Source of the DNA: Glutinoglossum americanum
Taxonomy: Eukaryota > Ascomycota > Geoglossomycetes > Geoglossales > Geoglossaceae
DNA: 32,899 nt
Reading direction: 5' to 3'
NCBI GenBank assembly: GCA_020080175.1
Contig: JAGHQL010000232.1
Span: 1 to 32,899 of the forward strand
In this document: piece after piece, positions 20,918 through 30,598 of the stretch
Layout: each line of letters starts with the position of its first letter
Position numbering within the stretch: the stretch's first letter is position 1
Translations under genes and position numbers: made by a program
Notes under the pieces: generated by a model
Database searches by the model: none
Told to the model about the DNA's origin: nothing
What the model saw: the letters and a program-made list of their open reading frames with translations, nothing else

Positions 20918-21109
20918 TGATAAGCAATATTAGCCAGGACGTTTGTCGTCTTAATGAAGCAAGCCTGCGCCAAGAATTTGCGTTTAGAAAATTGCGTCAT
21001 GATCCTGGCATTTGAGCCTCTTCGTTTCTTATCATTGCCATAGCTCCCGTTTTTCTCGCCGTCCGTTCTCCAGGAACACTTTCAAGTATTCTAGCAAGGT
21101 TGTCTTGAA
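20918..21109. promoter_or_regulatory. Shared divergent promoter of PPT2 and RAD4
   Basis: Only 192 bp separate the two start codons, so the promoters and both leaders must overlap. No specific factor site stands out. Confidence 0.6.
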
Positions 21110-24100
21110 ATGCCTCCATTTGTTCCTCGCAAACGGAGGCGGGGCTTGTCGCCTATGCCAGAGCGTGCTACTCCAAAACGGAGCGAGCAAAAGCCCACTC
21201 TTTTTGACACTCTCGATGCAAAGCCAAAGGGCCGGACCCTCGAGGACAACAAGGCATTTTTTGGTTCACTAAGTACTGAACCTAGTTGCTCGGATAGCTC
21301 GGATATTGAGGCGCCAAAGGCGGGATCGTCAGGTTGTCAAAGAGTCGAAGATGCAGAAGAAGAGGATGAAGAGGATGAAGAGGAGGATGAAGAGGAAGTT
21401 GACTGGGAGGACGCTATGGAATATACGGCTCCTATACAAGGTGGGGAGCCAAGTGGCGATCTCGAGCTTACAATTGAAAAAAATTTACGTCTCCCTCTGG
21501 TGGGTGCTGGTAGCAAGAAAAAGGGACCGAGTAAGATAGAGAGGCATATTCGAATGCAAACACATTGCATGCATGTTCAATTTTTGTTATATCATAACTT
21601 GATACGCAATGCTTGGGTTTGTGATCGAGAAGTTCAACTAATATTGGTGGCCCAGTTGACGTCCGGTGTGAGGGCGGAATGGGAGAGATGTCGGGCAGCT
21701 ATTGGGGTTGGCAGTGCCCTAGAAGGAGCGTGTGAGGGTTTAGAAGCGGCACAGCCCGAGAGAGGTAGCGGGCGAGGTAGGGGTGGAAAAGGGAAGGTAG
21801 AAAACCAAAGGGAATGGGGAGGCCATGCGGTGAAAGTCGGTGTCGAGCCCTCGGACTCCATTATTTCTGACCCATTGGTACGCTTCCTCAGGGTCTTGAC
21901 CGCGTTTTGGAAGAAGAGGTTTCGGATCTGCGCACCTGGCCTCCGCAAAAGGGGGTACCAAGCTCTGTCGGTCTTGGAATCCGAAATTTCGTCTTTCCAG
22001 GATGATCCGTACGACCCGAAGGTGTGTGGAGAGAGGGTGAGAGATATCCGAGAATTTCGGGAACTGGCTAGGAAGTGTGAAGGGAGCAGAGATGTAGGAG
22101 CACAATTATTTACAGCATTACTGAAAGGATTGGGTTTGGAATCTAGGTTGGTGGCCAGCTTACAAACTCTGGGGTTTGGGTGGAGCAAGGCCGAAGATGC
22201 TGTGGTAAAGAAAAGAGAGGAACTGAGCGATGTCCATATGGGTAGTGCTGGGTGGGACGAGGCAGGTGAGAATTCCGGGAAAGACAGCATGCACTATGAA
22301 AGTGGAGATCAGAATAGAGGTGGGGTTGCTAATGGCAAAGCCCGGGGCGACCCTACGCCTCCTTTGAAGCGAGCAGGAAAATATAGAGGTAGACGGGACA
22401 TGTCCACTGAAGTCTTAGACAGTTCCGGTGGGAGGGATAGTGAGGATGATGACGGTAATTTGAACAAGAACACGAAGCAATTGGCCACAGCGCGCATACA
22501 TAGTAGTGTCGATGCAGATCTCGCCTTCCCGACTTACTGGAGCGAAGTGTTTTCACCTGCTTCCAAGCGTTATATTCCAGTCGACGCTCTAGTTCTAAGG
22601 GTCATAGCCACAAAGCCAGACTCACTAACTTCATTCGAGCCACGCGGTGCAAAAGCGGAAAAGGCAAAGCAAGTGATCTCATACGTTGTCTCATACTCTT
22701 CAGACAACACGGCAAAGGATGTGACGGTTCGCTATCTTAAGCGCCATATCTGGCCGGGGAAGACGAAAGGGTTCAGGATACCCGTGGAGAAAATCCCCGT
22801 GTATAATAGCAAGGGAAAGGTTAAAAGACACGACGAGTTTGACTGGTTCAAGAGCGTTATGGGCCTCTATGGACGTCCTGCTGACAAGCGGACTTGGATT
22901 GATGACTTGGAGGAGGAGGACTTGCGGCCTGCAAACCCTGTGAGAGAAGTCAAGGCAAAAGGGGAGACGCTGCAAGGTTATAAAAATTCATCGGAGTTTA
23001 TATTGGAGCGGCATCTCCATCGCGAGGAAGCAATCATTCCAGGGAGAAAACATGTGAACATCTTCACTACGGGCAAAGGCGAAAAGGCTAAAGAAGAGAA
23101 AGTTTACAGACGTAGCGACGTCGCATCCTGTAAGACAAGCGAGAGCTGGCATAAAGAAGGCCGTGAGATCAGGGAAGGCGAGCAGCCAATCAAGCTCGTT
23201 CCGATGCGCGCAGTTACTCTCACCCGTAAGCGGGAGATCGAACAAGCGGAAGCCGACGGGGGGGGGAAAGTGATGCAGGGCCTGTACTCGCGCGACCAGA
23301 CTCAGTGGATCGTACCCCCGCCGATAGTCGATGGGGTGATACCCAAGAATGCATTCGGAAATATGGACTGCTATGTTCCCTCTATGGTTCCTGAAGGTGC
23401 GGTGCACGTTCGCTTGAGAGGAACGGCTCGAATAGCGCGGAAGCTAGGGATCGATTGTGCTGAGGCTGTGATAGGATTTGAATTTGGGTCCCAGAGAGCA
23501 GTGCCGATCATCGAGGGAGTGGTGGTAGCAGCAGAAAACGAACATGTTCTGGTCGACGCGTGGCGTGAGGCAGAGGAAGAAAGGAGAAGGAAGGAAGATG
23601 GGAAGAGGGAGAGAATCGCATTGGGGACTTGGCGGAAGTTTTTGATGGGCCTGAGGATCATAGAGCGAGTAAGAGAGGAGTATGGGGGTAGTCTAGACGA
23701 AGGTCTTGTGGGTGAAGTGAATCCATTCATCAACCGGAGGAAAAGGGATGATCTCCAGAGAAACGCGAGAAGTGAAGGCGAAATTCCCATAAAAGACGCA
23801 GCAAGCACAGACCAGGATGGAGAGTTGTCTGGCGGACTTTTCCGGAAAGACACTAAGAGCATCGAGAATGGAGGGGGTGATGAAGGAGGCGGTTTTATTT
23901 TAGAGGATAGTTCGTTGCCCATAGGGAGGGCCGACCCTCTGGTCTCGAGTACATCGAAACAAGCACCCATCTCTTTGGTTTCTTTGCATCGGAAAACGGC
24001 ACGGGGCGAATTGGACACTAGCAGTAGCGAGGGTGAGGGCAGCGAGGAGCCTGAATCAATATCGAGTTCACGGGAAAATCCGCAAGAGGCGGCCGTAGTT

Positions 24101-24490
24101 AAACTAGTCAGAGGGGATGTCTCGAAGGCTCCTCGGAGCAATAGAGGGACTAGCTCTGTATCGAGAGCTGGGGGGGTAAAGGCAAGAGGACCCTCAACAA
24201 CTCCTAGAACAAATTCCAGGGCGCCCCAGAAGCCAAGAGAGGGCGATAGTGACCACTCTAGTCAGGCCTCCGACGATCCTCCTTCATCATCGGACTACCG
24301 CTCAGATCCAAGGATCCCTACCGTTCTAGGAATTAATCCAAGTAGCTCTTCTCCACGTCAGCAGACAAGGAGAGAAGTACTACCTAGGAGAGCAGCCCCT
24401 CAGACTTTTAGGAGCTCGTATTTCGAGGTTAGCGATGAGGACGAATTAGATGGAGGGCCGGATAAGAAGAGGAGGAGGAGGAGGTTCTGA
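21110..24490 (+). CDS. RAD4: Rad4/XPC-family DNA damage recognition protein
   Basis: Single exon, 1126 residues. Known role: with Rad23 it recognises helix-distorting lesions in global nucleotide-excision repair. A basic N-terminus (VPRKRRRG) and a strongly acidic Glu/Asp run at about residues 80-102 precede a transglutaminase-like domain spanning roughly 145-570, with FPTYWSEVF...RYIPVDALV near 472-490 as its best landmark. BHD1 begins near 622 (YKNSSEFILERHL), BHD2 follows, and BHD3 lies at about 722-870, with QWIVPPPIVDGVIPKNAFGN and YVPSMVPEGAVHV (the conserved segment) then the ARKLGID and AVIGFEFGSQRAVPI motifs. The C-terminal 250 or so residues are polar and low in complexity, ending in a basic KKRRRRRF cluster that could be a nuclear signal. 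It is longer than yeast Rad4, mostly through tails and linker insertions, which is common in filamentous fungi. Confidence 0.95.
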   Translation: MPPFVPRKRRRGLSPMPERATPKRSEQKPTLFDTLDAKPKGRTLEDNKAFFGSLSTEPSCSDSSDIEAPKAGSSGCQRVEDAEEEDEEDEEEDEEEVDWEDAMEYTAPIQGGEPSGDLELTIEKNLRLPLVGAGSKKKGPSKIERHIRMQTHCMHVQFLLYHNLIRNAWVCDREVQLILVAQLTSGVRAEWERCRAAIGVGSALEGACEGLEAAQPERGSGRGRGGKGKVENQREWGGHAVKVGVEPSDSIISDPLVRFLRVLTAFWKKRFRICAPGLRKRGYQALSVLESEISSFQDDPYDPKVCGERVRDIREFRELARKCEGSRDVGAQLFTALLKGLGLESRLVASLQTLGFGWSKAEDAVVKKREELSDVHMGSAGWDEAGENSGKDSMHYESGDQNRGGVANGKARGDPTPPLKRAGKYRGRRDMSTEVLDSSGGRDSEDDDGNLNKNTKQLATARIHSSVDADLAFPTYWSEVFSPASKRYIPVDALVLRVIATKPDSLTSFEPRGAKAEKAKQVISYVVSYSSDNTAKDVTVRYLKRHIWPGKTKGFRIPVEKIPVYNSKGKVKRHDEFDWFKSVMGLYGRPADKRTWIDDLEEEDLRPANPVREVKAKGETLQGYKNSSEFILERHLHREEAIIPGRKHVNIFTTGKGEKAKEEKVYRRSDVASCKTSESWHKEGREIREGEQPIKLVPMRAVTLTRKREIEQAEADGGGKVMQGLYSRDQTQWIVPPPIVDGVIPKNAFGNMDCYVPSMVPEGAVHVRLRGTARIARKLGIDCAEAVIGFEFGSQRAVPIIEGVVVAAENEHVLVDAWREAEEERRRKEDGKRERIALGTWRKFLMGLRIIERVREEYGGSLDEGLVGEVNPFINRRKRDDLQRNARSEGEIPIKDAASTDQDGELSGGLFRKDTKSIENGGGDEGGGFILEDSSLPIGRADPLVSSTSKQAPISLVSLHRKTARGELDTSSSEGEGSEEPESISSSRENPQEAAVVKLVRGDVSKAPRSNRGTSSVSRAGGVKARGPSTTPRTNSRAPQKPREGDSDHSSQASDDPPSSSDYRSDPRIPTVLGINPSSSSPRQQTRREVLPRRAAPQTFRSSYFEVSDEDELDGGPDKKRRRRRF

Positions 24491-25218
24491 TTGGTTCGGG
24501 CAGGTAGGTTATGTATGCGCACAATATAGTTTGCTTGCATGACCGTAGATGGATAGGGTTAGTGGTATGCAACCTCCTCCATTCCCTTCGAAAGATAAGA
24601 AGTCCGAGAACCCGTAGACGTCTAAATACATGGTTGTTAGTGATAATTTCTCAAATATCGTAGATCTTCGCCTTGCTCGGGTATCGCAGGAAGTTACCAA
24701 GATGCCACACACACTGGCGAAGGGATCCACTGTCACATCAGACAAACCCCGAGATCCATTATACTGTACACGTTCTGGAAGGGCTTGTGTGACCACAGGC
24801 ACCCCTCCGGGGACCACCGTTGCATCATGGTGAGCGGCGGGTATGCCCGCTTCCTTCCCATACACACCAAGAGCAGGGATTCATCATTAATCATTACTCG
24901 TTTCTTCCGTTCGTTATGAATATGAATGCTGTGCCCGACTTCTTATGTACGAATGAGCAAGAGGACCCCCCTACGATACTGATGTGCTACTCCAATCATT
25001 TTGCTTTATCCGACCAATGCGAATAAACAATAGGAAGGCGGGGAAGAAGGAAGCCTCCACTAGGGATCCGTAATTACTCCCTCCCAACCCCACCTTCTCG
25101 TACCCATGCAGTCCCTATATGGTTCCGCTCAGCCATAACTCATGAAGCCCATCCAAATATAACTCAAAAGGTAAATAAAAGACTTCCCTCACTTCTCCAA
25201 CCCACATTTTTCTCATTT
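24491..25218. other. Convergent spacer between RAD4 and HAUS6
   Basis: 728 bp between two stop codons, expected to contain both 3' untranslated regions. No open frame, RNA gene or repeat with support was seen. Confidence 0.7.
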
Positions 25219-27716
25219 TCACCACCCTCTCCCCGTCCCCCTCCCCCTCGCTCTAACGAGCGGACTCGAACTCTCCGCTCCCTCCCAATCAGCCTCTTCT
25301 ACCATTGAACTATCGAAACCCGGTAACTCTAGCTCCTCCTCGTCCCCACCCAACCCTAAGGGCGAGAATGTGGGGCTCAGAGCGATCTTAGGGCGCGACT
25401 TGAAGACGCTAGCATAGTCGGCTTCTTGCGAGAAGAGCTCTTCGCGCGGGATAGAGTTATCGGAGGCGTAGAGGTCGTCGGGTTTGATGCTGGGTGTTTC
25501 GGGGTGTGGCGTGTGGCGGGTGTGTGGCTTGGGAGGTCTGGAAGGGGGGTGAATGGATTTGCGGGAACGGGTAGTGCTGGGTTTTGCCGCTGGAGGTTGT
25601 GGGAAGGCGGACATGGATTTGCGAGTACGATCTAAGAGCGATATTGTCGGATCCTCGGACGACTGATTTCCGGTGGATAATTCTCTCTGAAGAATTGTTA
25701 GCGGGCAACGGGGGTCGGAACTGGTACTAATGTTTGACCCACATGGCTGATAGCTAGGTCTTTTTGCTCGCCGGCTGCGGGTGCCTTAATGCTTTTAGAT
25801 GCCATAGACATACGGGTACGCTCGGCCAGAGAAGGAAGCGGCTTCATGGGCGAGGGTTCACAGTTTGTAACGGACGAGACAATCTTATAATAGGGAGAGT
25901 TAGTGAGAATGGGTTGATAGAGACGTCTTATAGGATCGACAAACCTGCTCGACGAGTAGCTCTTGCCCTTCTGGATCTAGAAGAGATAGTCGGGCACTCT
26001 TTAGACGTTTTTGAGGCTCCACTGGTTGCGGTGAGCTCGAGTCTGGGGGCTTCAAGATCGTTGATTCGCTCCCACCTGGTAGGGGGTTCGGTATTGCAGT
26101 CACTGTAGCCGTTTGGCTACCTAGGCTTTCACATTCATCACTGGAAGCCCCTTGTGCGAGCTCAATGTCTGAAGGTTGGCCGACTTGAATGGGAGATTCT
26201 GCGGTCTCCCCAAAGCTCACTTCTTCTGCATCTTGGTGGACACTAACTCGTACCGCGGGGCTGATTTCAGACATGCTCTCATCCATTTCAACCCTTGTAT
26301 TTAAATCGGCGAGGTTTCCTTTCCTATTTTTCCTCCAACCTGATCCTCCATTTCGACGCGACTTCCCAACCTTTGCCAGCTCCGCCTGCATTGACTGCAG
26401 CAGTCGCTTGTACTCATGGCCCAATCCTGAATCTTCAGCCAACCCTCTCGACTCATGAGCTTTAGCATCGGGCATGGACTTGAGGGCAATCTTAGGTCCT
26501 GGCACTAACTCTTTGTGATCTTCAAAGCTGAGAATAAAGCCCTCTTTCTTTTGTCCAGAATTCTCGATAACCTTGGACTTCCTTCTTTCGTTGTTGACAC
26601 GTTTGCTGAATTCGCCTCTGAAAGCCTTCCACCTTTCCAGTCTCAGCTTCTGATCGCGAACTCTTCCATCCAAGTCCTCCAAAAGAGTCTTCTCCCTCAT
26701 GTCTTCAACTTCACTAAGCTTCCCATCCTCGACTTTCTCCCAGATTAGGCTATAACGTTCGTTGAGTAGCTCGTCGGTTCCGGGACGTACATCCCCATCT
26801 ATAACCATATCCAGGAACTTCTCGTCACCGACCCAATGTTCTTGCCATTGCCGTTTTAGGGCCCTCCCTTCCTCATCCGTAATAATAGGTTTACTCTTCT
26901 GTTCTTCAATGGAGAGGCGTAGCTCTTCCTCCCTGCGCACAACCTGGCGCCGCTTCAATTCCAAAAGACTTTCGAAGTCTTCATACCGTTCTTTCACCTC
27001 CTCCCTCCCACGTAAGCAATTTACCAGTGATGCTCTATGCGCAATTATCAGCGGTCTTAGAAGGCTCTGCTCTTCAATTGTTAGGCTAGTCGCTGTTGCC
27101 AATTGCCGCACCACTCCCGTGAAATCCGCATCTTTGTGGAGTAACCTCTTCTTTAGCACGACTGCTGAAAAAACCGCGAGCAACTCTTCAAAACGCTCGC
27201 CTTTGCACTCGTCGAGCATTGTCTTGCGTAGAACCATATCGCGCCCAAAGACGCCATCTTTCTTTAGCTCCGAGAGACATCTAAACAACGCCGCACGAAG
27301 ATTGATGGATTGGAGAGGCTCTAGCGGCGGAAAGAATGGTTGTAGCTTCTATTCGTACAGCCGCAATCATCAGCATTTGAGTCCCCACTCCGCACTCATA
27401 AACCGACCAATGAGAAGCTTCATACATTTCTCGTGCACTCGCCATCCCATATCTCGAAAAGGCGATAGAGCGCCCATTCTACACACCTGATCCTATTTTT
27501 CTGACTCTGTTGCGCGTCCTTAGTGGAGAAGGTAACACGGCTTATGCCTGGCCACTCTGGATGTTTGTCCAGGTCCAGCAAACGGAGACTGGTCAGGAAT
27601 AGAGAGATGTTGGAAGGACCTTCAGTCGAATGGGGGGCGGGAGACTTCGCTGCGTGCGGGACCTTGGCGTTTGCTGGGGGTGCTAGAGTTGTTGCAAGAG
27701 TAGCGGTTGCTGGCAT
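25219..27716 (-). CDS. HAUS6: Augmin complex subunit 6 (HAUS6), four exons
   Basis: Model: complement(join(25219..25686, 25728..25883, 25945..27348, 27426..27716)), 772 residues; all three introns are phase 0 and GT-AG. The N-terminal domain (about residues 35-260) carries the hallmarks of HAUS6_N: NISLFLTSLRLLDLD, CVEWALYRLFEIWD, and LQSINLRAALFRCLSELKKDGVFGRDMVLRKTMLDECKGERFEELL. A charged helical stretch follows (about 200-350), likely coiled coil, then a disordered tail with SLAERTRMSM and LLDRTRKSMS repeats. Known role: augmin binds spindle microtubules and recruits gamma-tubulin for branched nucleation; HAUS6 contacts the gamma-tubulin side. Budding and fission yeasts lack augmin but several filamentous ascomycetes keep it. 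The 41-bp last intron (25687-25727) is at the lower limit for fungi, but without it the frame stops. Inferred nuclear/spindle location. Confidence 0.92.
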
Positions 27717-27986
27717 CGTCAGTGACAGCTATCCTATTGTCATGACCATTGCTCTAGTTGTTTTGTTTGCATAAGGTCGGAATGCCAACTCGTACTACAC
27801 ATCGTTACCCGGCGGTCCAAATTATAATAATCACAGCAGGACTGTAAACACCAAACAAGGGGGGAGGATTTAATAAAGGTTCAATTTTCTCTCGTTCTGG
27901 TCTCTCTACTCTTTGTCTATTATTGTTAGAAGCTCGCCTGGTTGAAGGATTCTACTTTGAATTTGAAAGGCCTAATATCATAAAAT
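27717..27986. promoter_or_regulatory. Shared divergent promoter of HAUS6 and the HDDC2-like gene
   Basis: 270 bp separate the two start codons. The centre is A+T-rich with no recognised site. Confidence 0.55.
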
Positions 27987-28917
27987 ATGGATCAAAGCAC
28001 GATCAAAAACGGGAACCTAGGTCAGTGTGAAGCTGTATATTGTGCGTCATGTGGAGGACAGGCTAATACTCCTGCAGAACAGGTCACAGATCTCCCAGCC
28101 AAAGGCTCGCCATGGTCTGTCCATTCAGGTATCCCGAACTTGTTGATATTTTACATTAGCAGATTTTCTAACCTTAGTATCCAGTGCTCTCTACGCTCCC
28201 ACCACCCTTACCACCAACCGATCCAACATCTCCGGTTCCCTTCTTCCACATGCTAGAGAGACTAAAGACAACCAAGCGAGAAGGATGGCGGAGGTTCGGC
28301 ATCGACCGGGGTGGTATGCATGCAGACTTTCTAAAAACTCATAGGATCCACATCTTACCTTTACTAAATCCCCTGATTCAGAATCCATCTCCGACCACAT
28401 GTATCGCATGTCCATTCTTACGATGTTCGCTCCTCCAGCGCTGGCCTCACGCCTCAACATTCCACACTGCACCAAGATGGCACTCATCCACGACATGGCT
28501 GAGTCCCTCGTAGGCGACATCACGCCCGTAGATGGGGTCTCCAAACCCGAGAAAAATCGCCGCGAAGCCGCCACTATGGACTATCTAACAGTCGCCCTCT
28601 TGGGCAACGTGCACAGCGGGCTTGTCGGTTCGCAGCTCCGGGAAATCTGGGAAGAATACGAAAAGAGTGAAACTCTCGAGGCTAAATTCGTACATGACAT
28701 CGATAAACTGGAGCTCGTCCTGCAGATGATGGAGTATGAGCGCGCCAACAAGGGCGCTGTGGATCTAGGTGAATTTACGTACGTGACCACTAAAATCCTG
28801 TTACCGGAGGTAAAAGTGTGGTGCGATGAAGTGTTGGAGGAGCGGAAGGCGTATTGGGAGGGTCTGGGGAGAGGGGCGGAGATGGCGAAGGCATTAGAGG
28901 GGTATCTACGTGGCTAA
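27987..28917 (+). CDS. HD-domain 5'-deoxynucleotidase, HDDC2/YGK1 type, three exons
   Basis: Model: join(27987..28128, 28185..28313, 28382..28917), 268 residues; the introns (56 and 68 bp) are GT-AG, both in phase 1. The HD metal site is visible: His96 in SISDHMYRM, His127-Asp128 in MALIHDMAESLVGDITP, and the Asp in HDIDKLE near 195-200. The stretch PPPLPPTDPTSPVPFFHMLERLKTTKREGWRRFGI is typical of fungal homologues of human HDDC2 and yeast Ygk1/Ybr242w. Known activity of the family and its bacterial relative YfbR: dephosphorylation of (deoxy)nucleoside 5'-monophosphates. The first 40 or so residues, with four Cys, are not conserved, so a start further in is possible. No targeting signal is obvious, so it is probably cytosolic or nuclear. 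Confidence 0.92.
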
Positions 28918-30598
28918 TTGGAAGAATATTATGGGAACGGCGAGGTGTGACCTCATAGACGTTAAAAGGGTAGTCCGAGTATTACTCAGACTACACCTTA
29001 GGAGAATCGGTAAACCCAAATGCCATCTCGTTGCTAATTGACACCTTCAGAAAGACCAGGGCGTTTTCGCACAATTTGCTTCAGACTCACGATTTACGAC
29101 CACCGGCGGCTATTTCTATTATTACCAGCGTCCACAACAGCTTGTTTTTCTCATCTCTTCCTACTACCACACCAGAACAGAACAGGCAGCATATCTAGAT
29201 AGATCATTTCTCTCGTATTCCTAGCAGGGGCGCAAGCAAAGCAAAGCATTATTATGCATCACCTCTTCTGCTTGTTCGAAAGAGCTGGCGTATCTCTGTT
29301 ACTCTTGACTGTTATTTCTTTAAAGTGACCTGTGACAACCTTCTACATCCGATCCCCAATGCCCCTTCTCTGGGTATACTCAAGTTGCTTGTGCGTATAA
29401 ATGCCACCCCCTGCTTTAAGATGGATAATAACCAGATTCATCGCGTTTAGCTTTCGGTGTAACCCCCTTTTCCACACGGACAACAAAGTGGTGGAGCTTG
29501 CCCGTGTAGTTCTACCCACCCCTTACGACAAACGAAGACGGTTAATATAATCTATGTCTATCTAGTATTGGTCATTCGGATGCACCCCCCTGCCAAAAAG
29601 GGAACCGATGCGGATCAGAAGAGCAAGAGAAGATCGCAAACCTCTTACGACTATAGGAACCCCCTTCGAGGAGGCAAAAAAAAATAAGGGTTCGGCGTGT
29701 TACTCGGGAAGAACCCTTTCGGGAAGCTACTCCTTCCAAGCAATGTGTCATGCTATATATTATTATAATTGTCGTTTCGCGGGTGCTGAGATTCGAACCC
29801 TTGACGTGCCGGTAGCTTGGGAGGGCGGATCCAGTTGCGCCAAGTTACCGAGTTGAGTTGAGACGGCTTACGTTGGACTATGTGGCTCCTTTCGAGTGCG
29901 GTGTTCGGCTCAAAAGCTCTTCAACACAATGCAAATACATATTTTTCAAGTCCCGTAGTGTGTTATACTGTAGCGCCTTTTGTTTCCTTTTAGGACCTTG
30001 GAGCTTGTTATTTTGCTTTTTTGGGTAGTCACCGATTATCCTCTTTTTATGGGGAGCTGCGCGGGCTTCGGAGATCTATAGATGGATTTAAGGGGGGTCG
30101 TCCGAGATCCTCCCCCCACGTGCTTAGGTTCTCTAAGGGGGGGAGGTCGGTTCTAAGATATAATCTAGAGGAATGGCTAGCTCCTCTGTCAGGCACTCTT
30201 GCCTCTTTTTATTACTGGGTCTTTGCTGTTGCAGCGTGCGTGTGTAAAAGGAGGATGTCACGGTATCAGTAACGTTCTCGCCTGAATGCAGCGTCGTCCC
30301 GCTCTTAACTTGTTCTTCTTGCCCACTCAACCTTCTCTCACTGTAGCTTCGCGCACGACCTTGCTTTCTTTTCCGAAACCAGCCTATAGAATCAACCTCC
30401 TTTGCTCCATTTCCTTCCAACTTTCCTGCAACCTCCTACTTCACACCCTAAACGATCGTTCCTACTGCAGCTTTCCGCTATCTATCGCTTCTCCTTTGCT
30501 CCTAGCACGATAGACACTACGTTACGCACTCTACCATAGCACTTCCTTCCACAACCCTCTACTAAAAGGCTCCCGCAATAACACATTCTCCCTCCGGA
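28918..30598. other. Intergenic spacer with a tRNA-like unit
   Basis: 1.68 kb between two + strand genes. No coding sequence with support. It contains the tRNA-like possible Pol III unit at about 29676-29852 and, at 30280-30590, a pyrimidine-rich stretch probably belonging to the promoter of the 30599 gene. Confidence 0.6.
29676..29852 (-). ncRNA. tRNA-derived Pol III unit or tRNA pseudogene (Gly-CCC-like)
   Basis: On the minus strand an A box TGGCGCAACTGG (29842-29831) and a B box GGTTCGAATCTC (29799-29788) are present at tRNA-like spacing, with a CTCCCAA anticodon-like loop between them. The acceptor ends do not pair (CGGTAAC against CACCCGC), the T-stem pairs only in its inner three positions, and the anticodon stem fails. 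It is therefore not a working tRNA. Downstream in the same direction a hairpin with arms AAGGGTTC/GAACCCTT (29686-29693, 29711-29718) is followed at once by T9 (29684-29676), a good Pol III terminator. It could be a decayed tRNA, the head of a SINE, or a small Pol III RNA gene of about 170-180 nt. Sequence alone does not decide. Confidence 0.4.

Noticed and set aside
21634-22290. 218-codon minus frame over the RAD4 transglutaminase-like region
   Set aside because: Antisense shadow of a recognised gene.
23371-24141. 256-codon minus frame over the RAD4 3' half
   Set aside because: Antisense to BHD3 and the RAD4 tail; Ser/Pro-rich composition without features.
26762-27490. 242-codon + strand frame over HAUS6
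   Set aside because: Antisense to conserved HAUS6_N sequence; Ser/Arg-rich without any domain.
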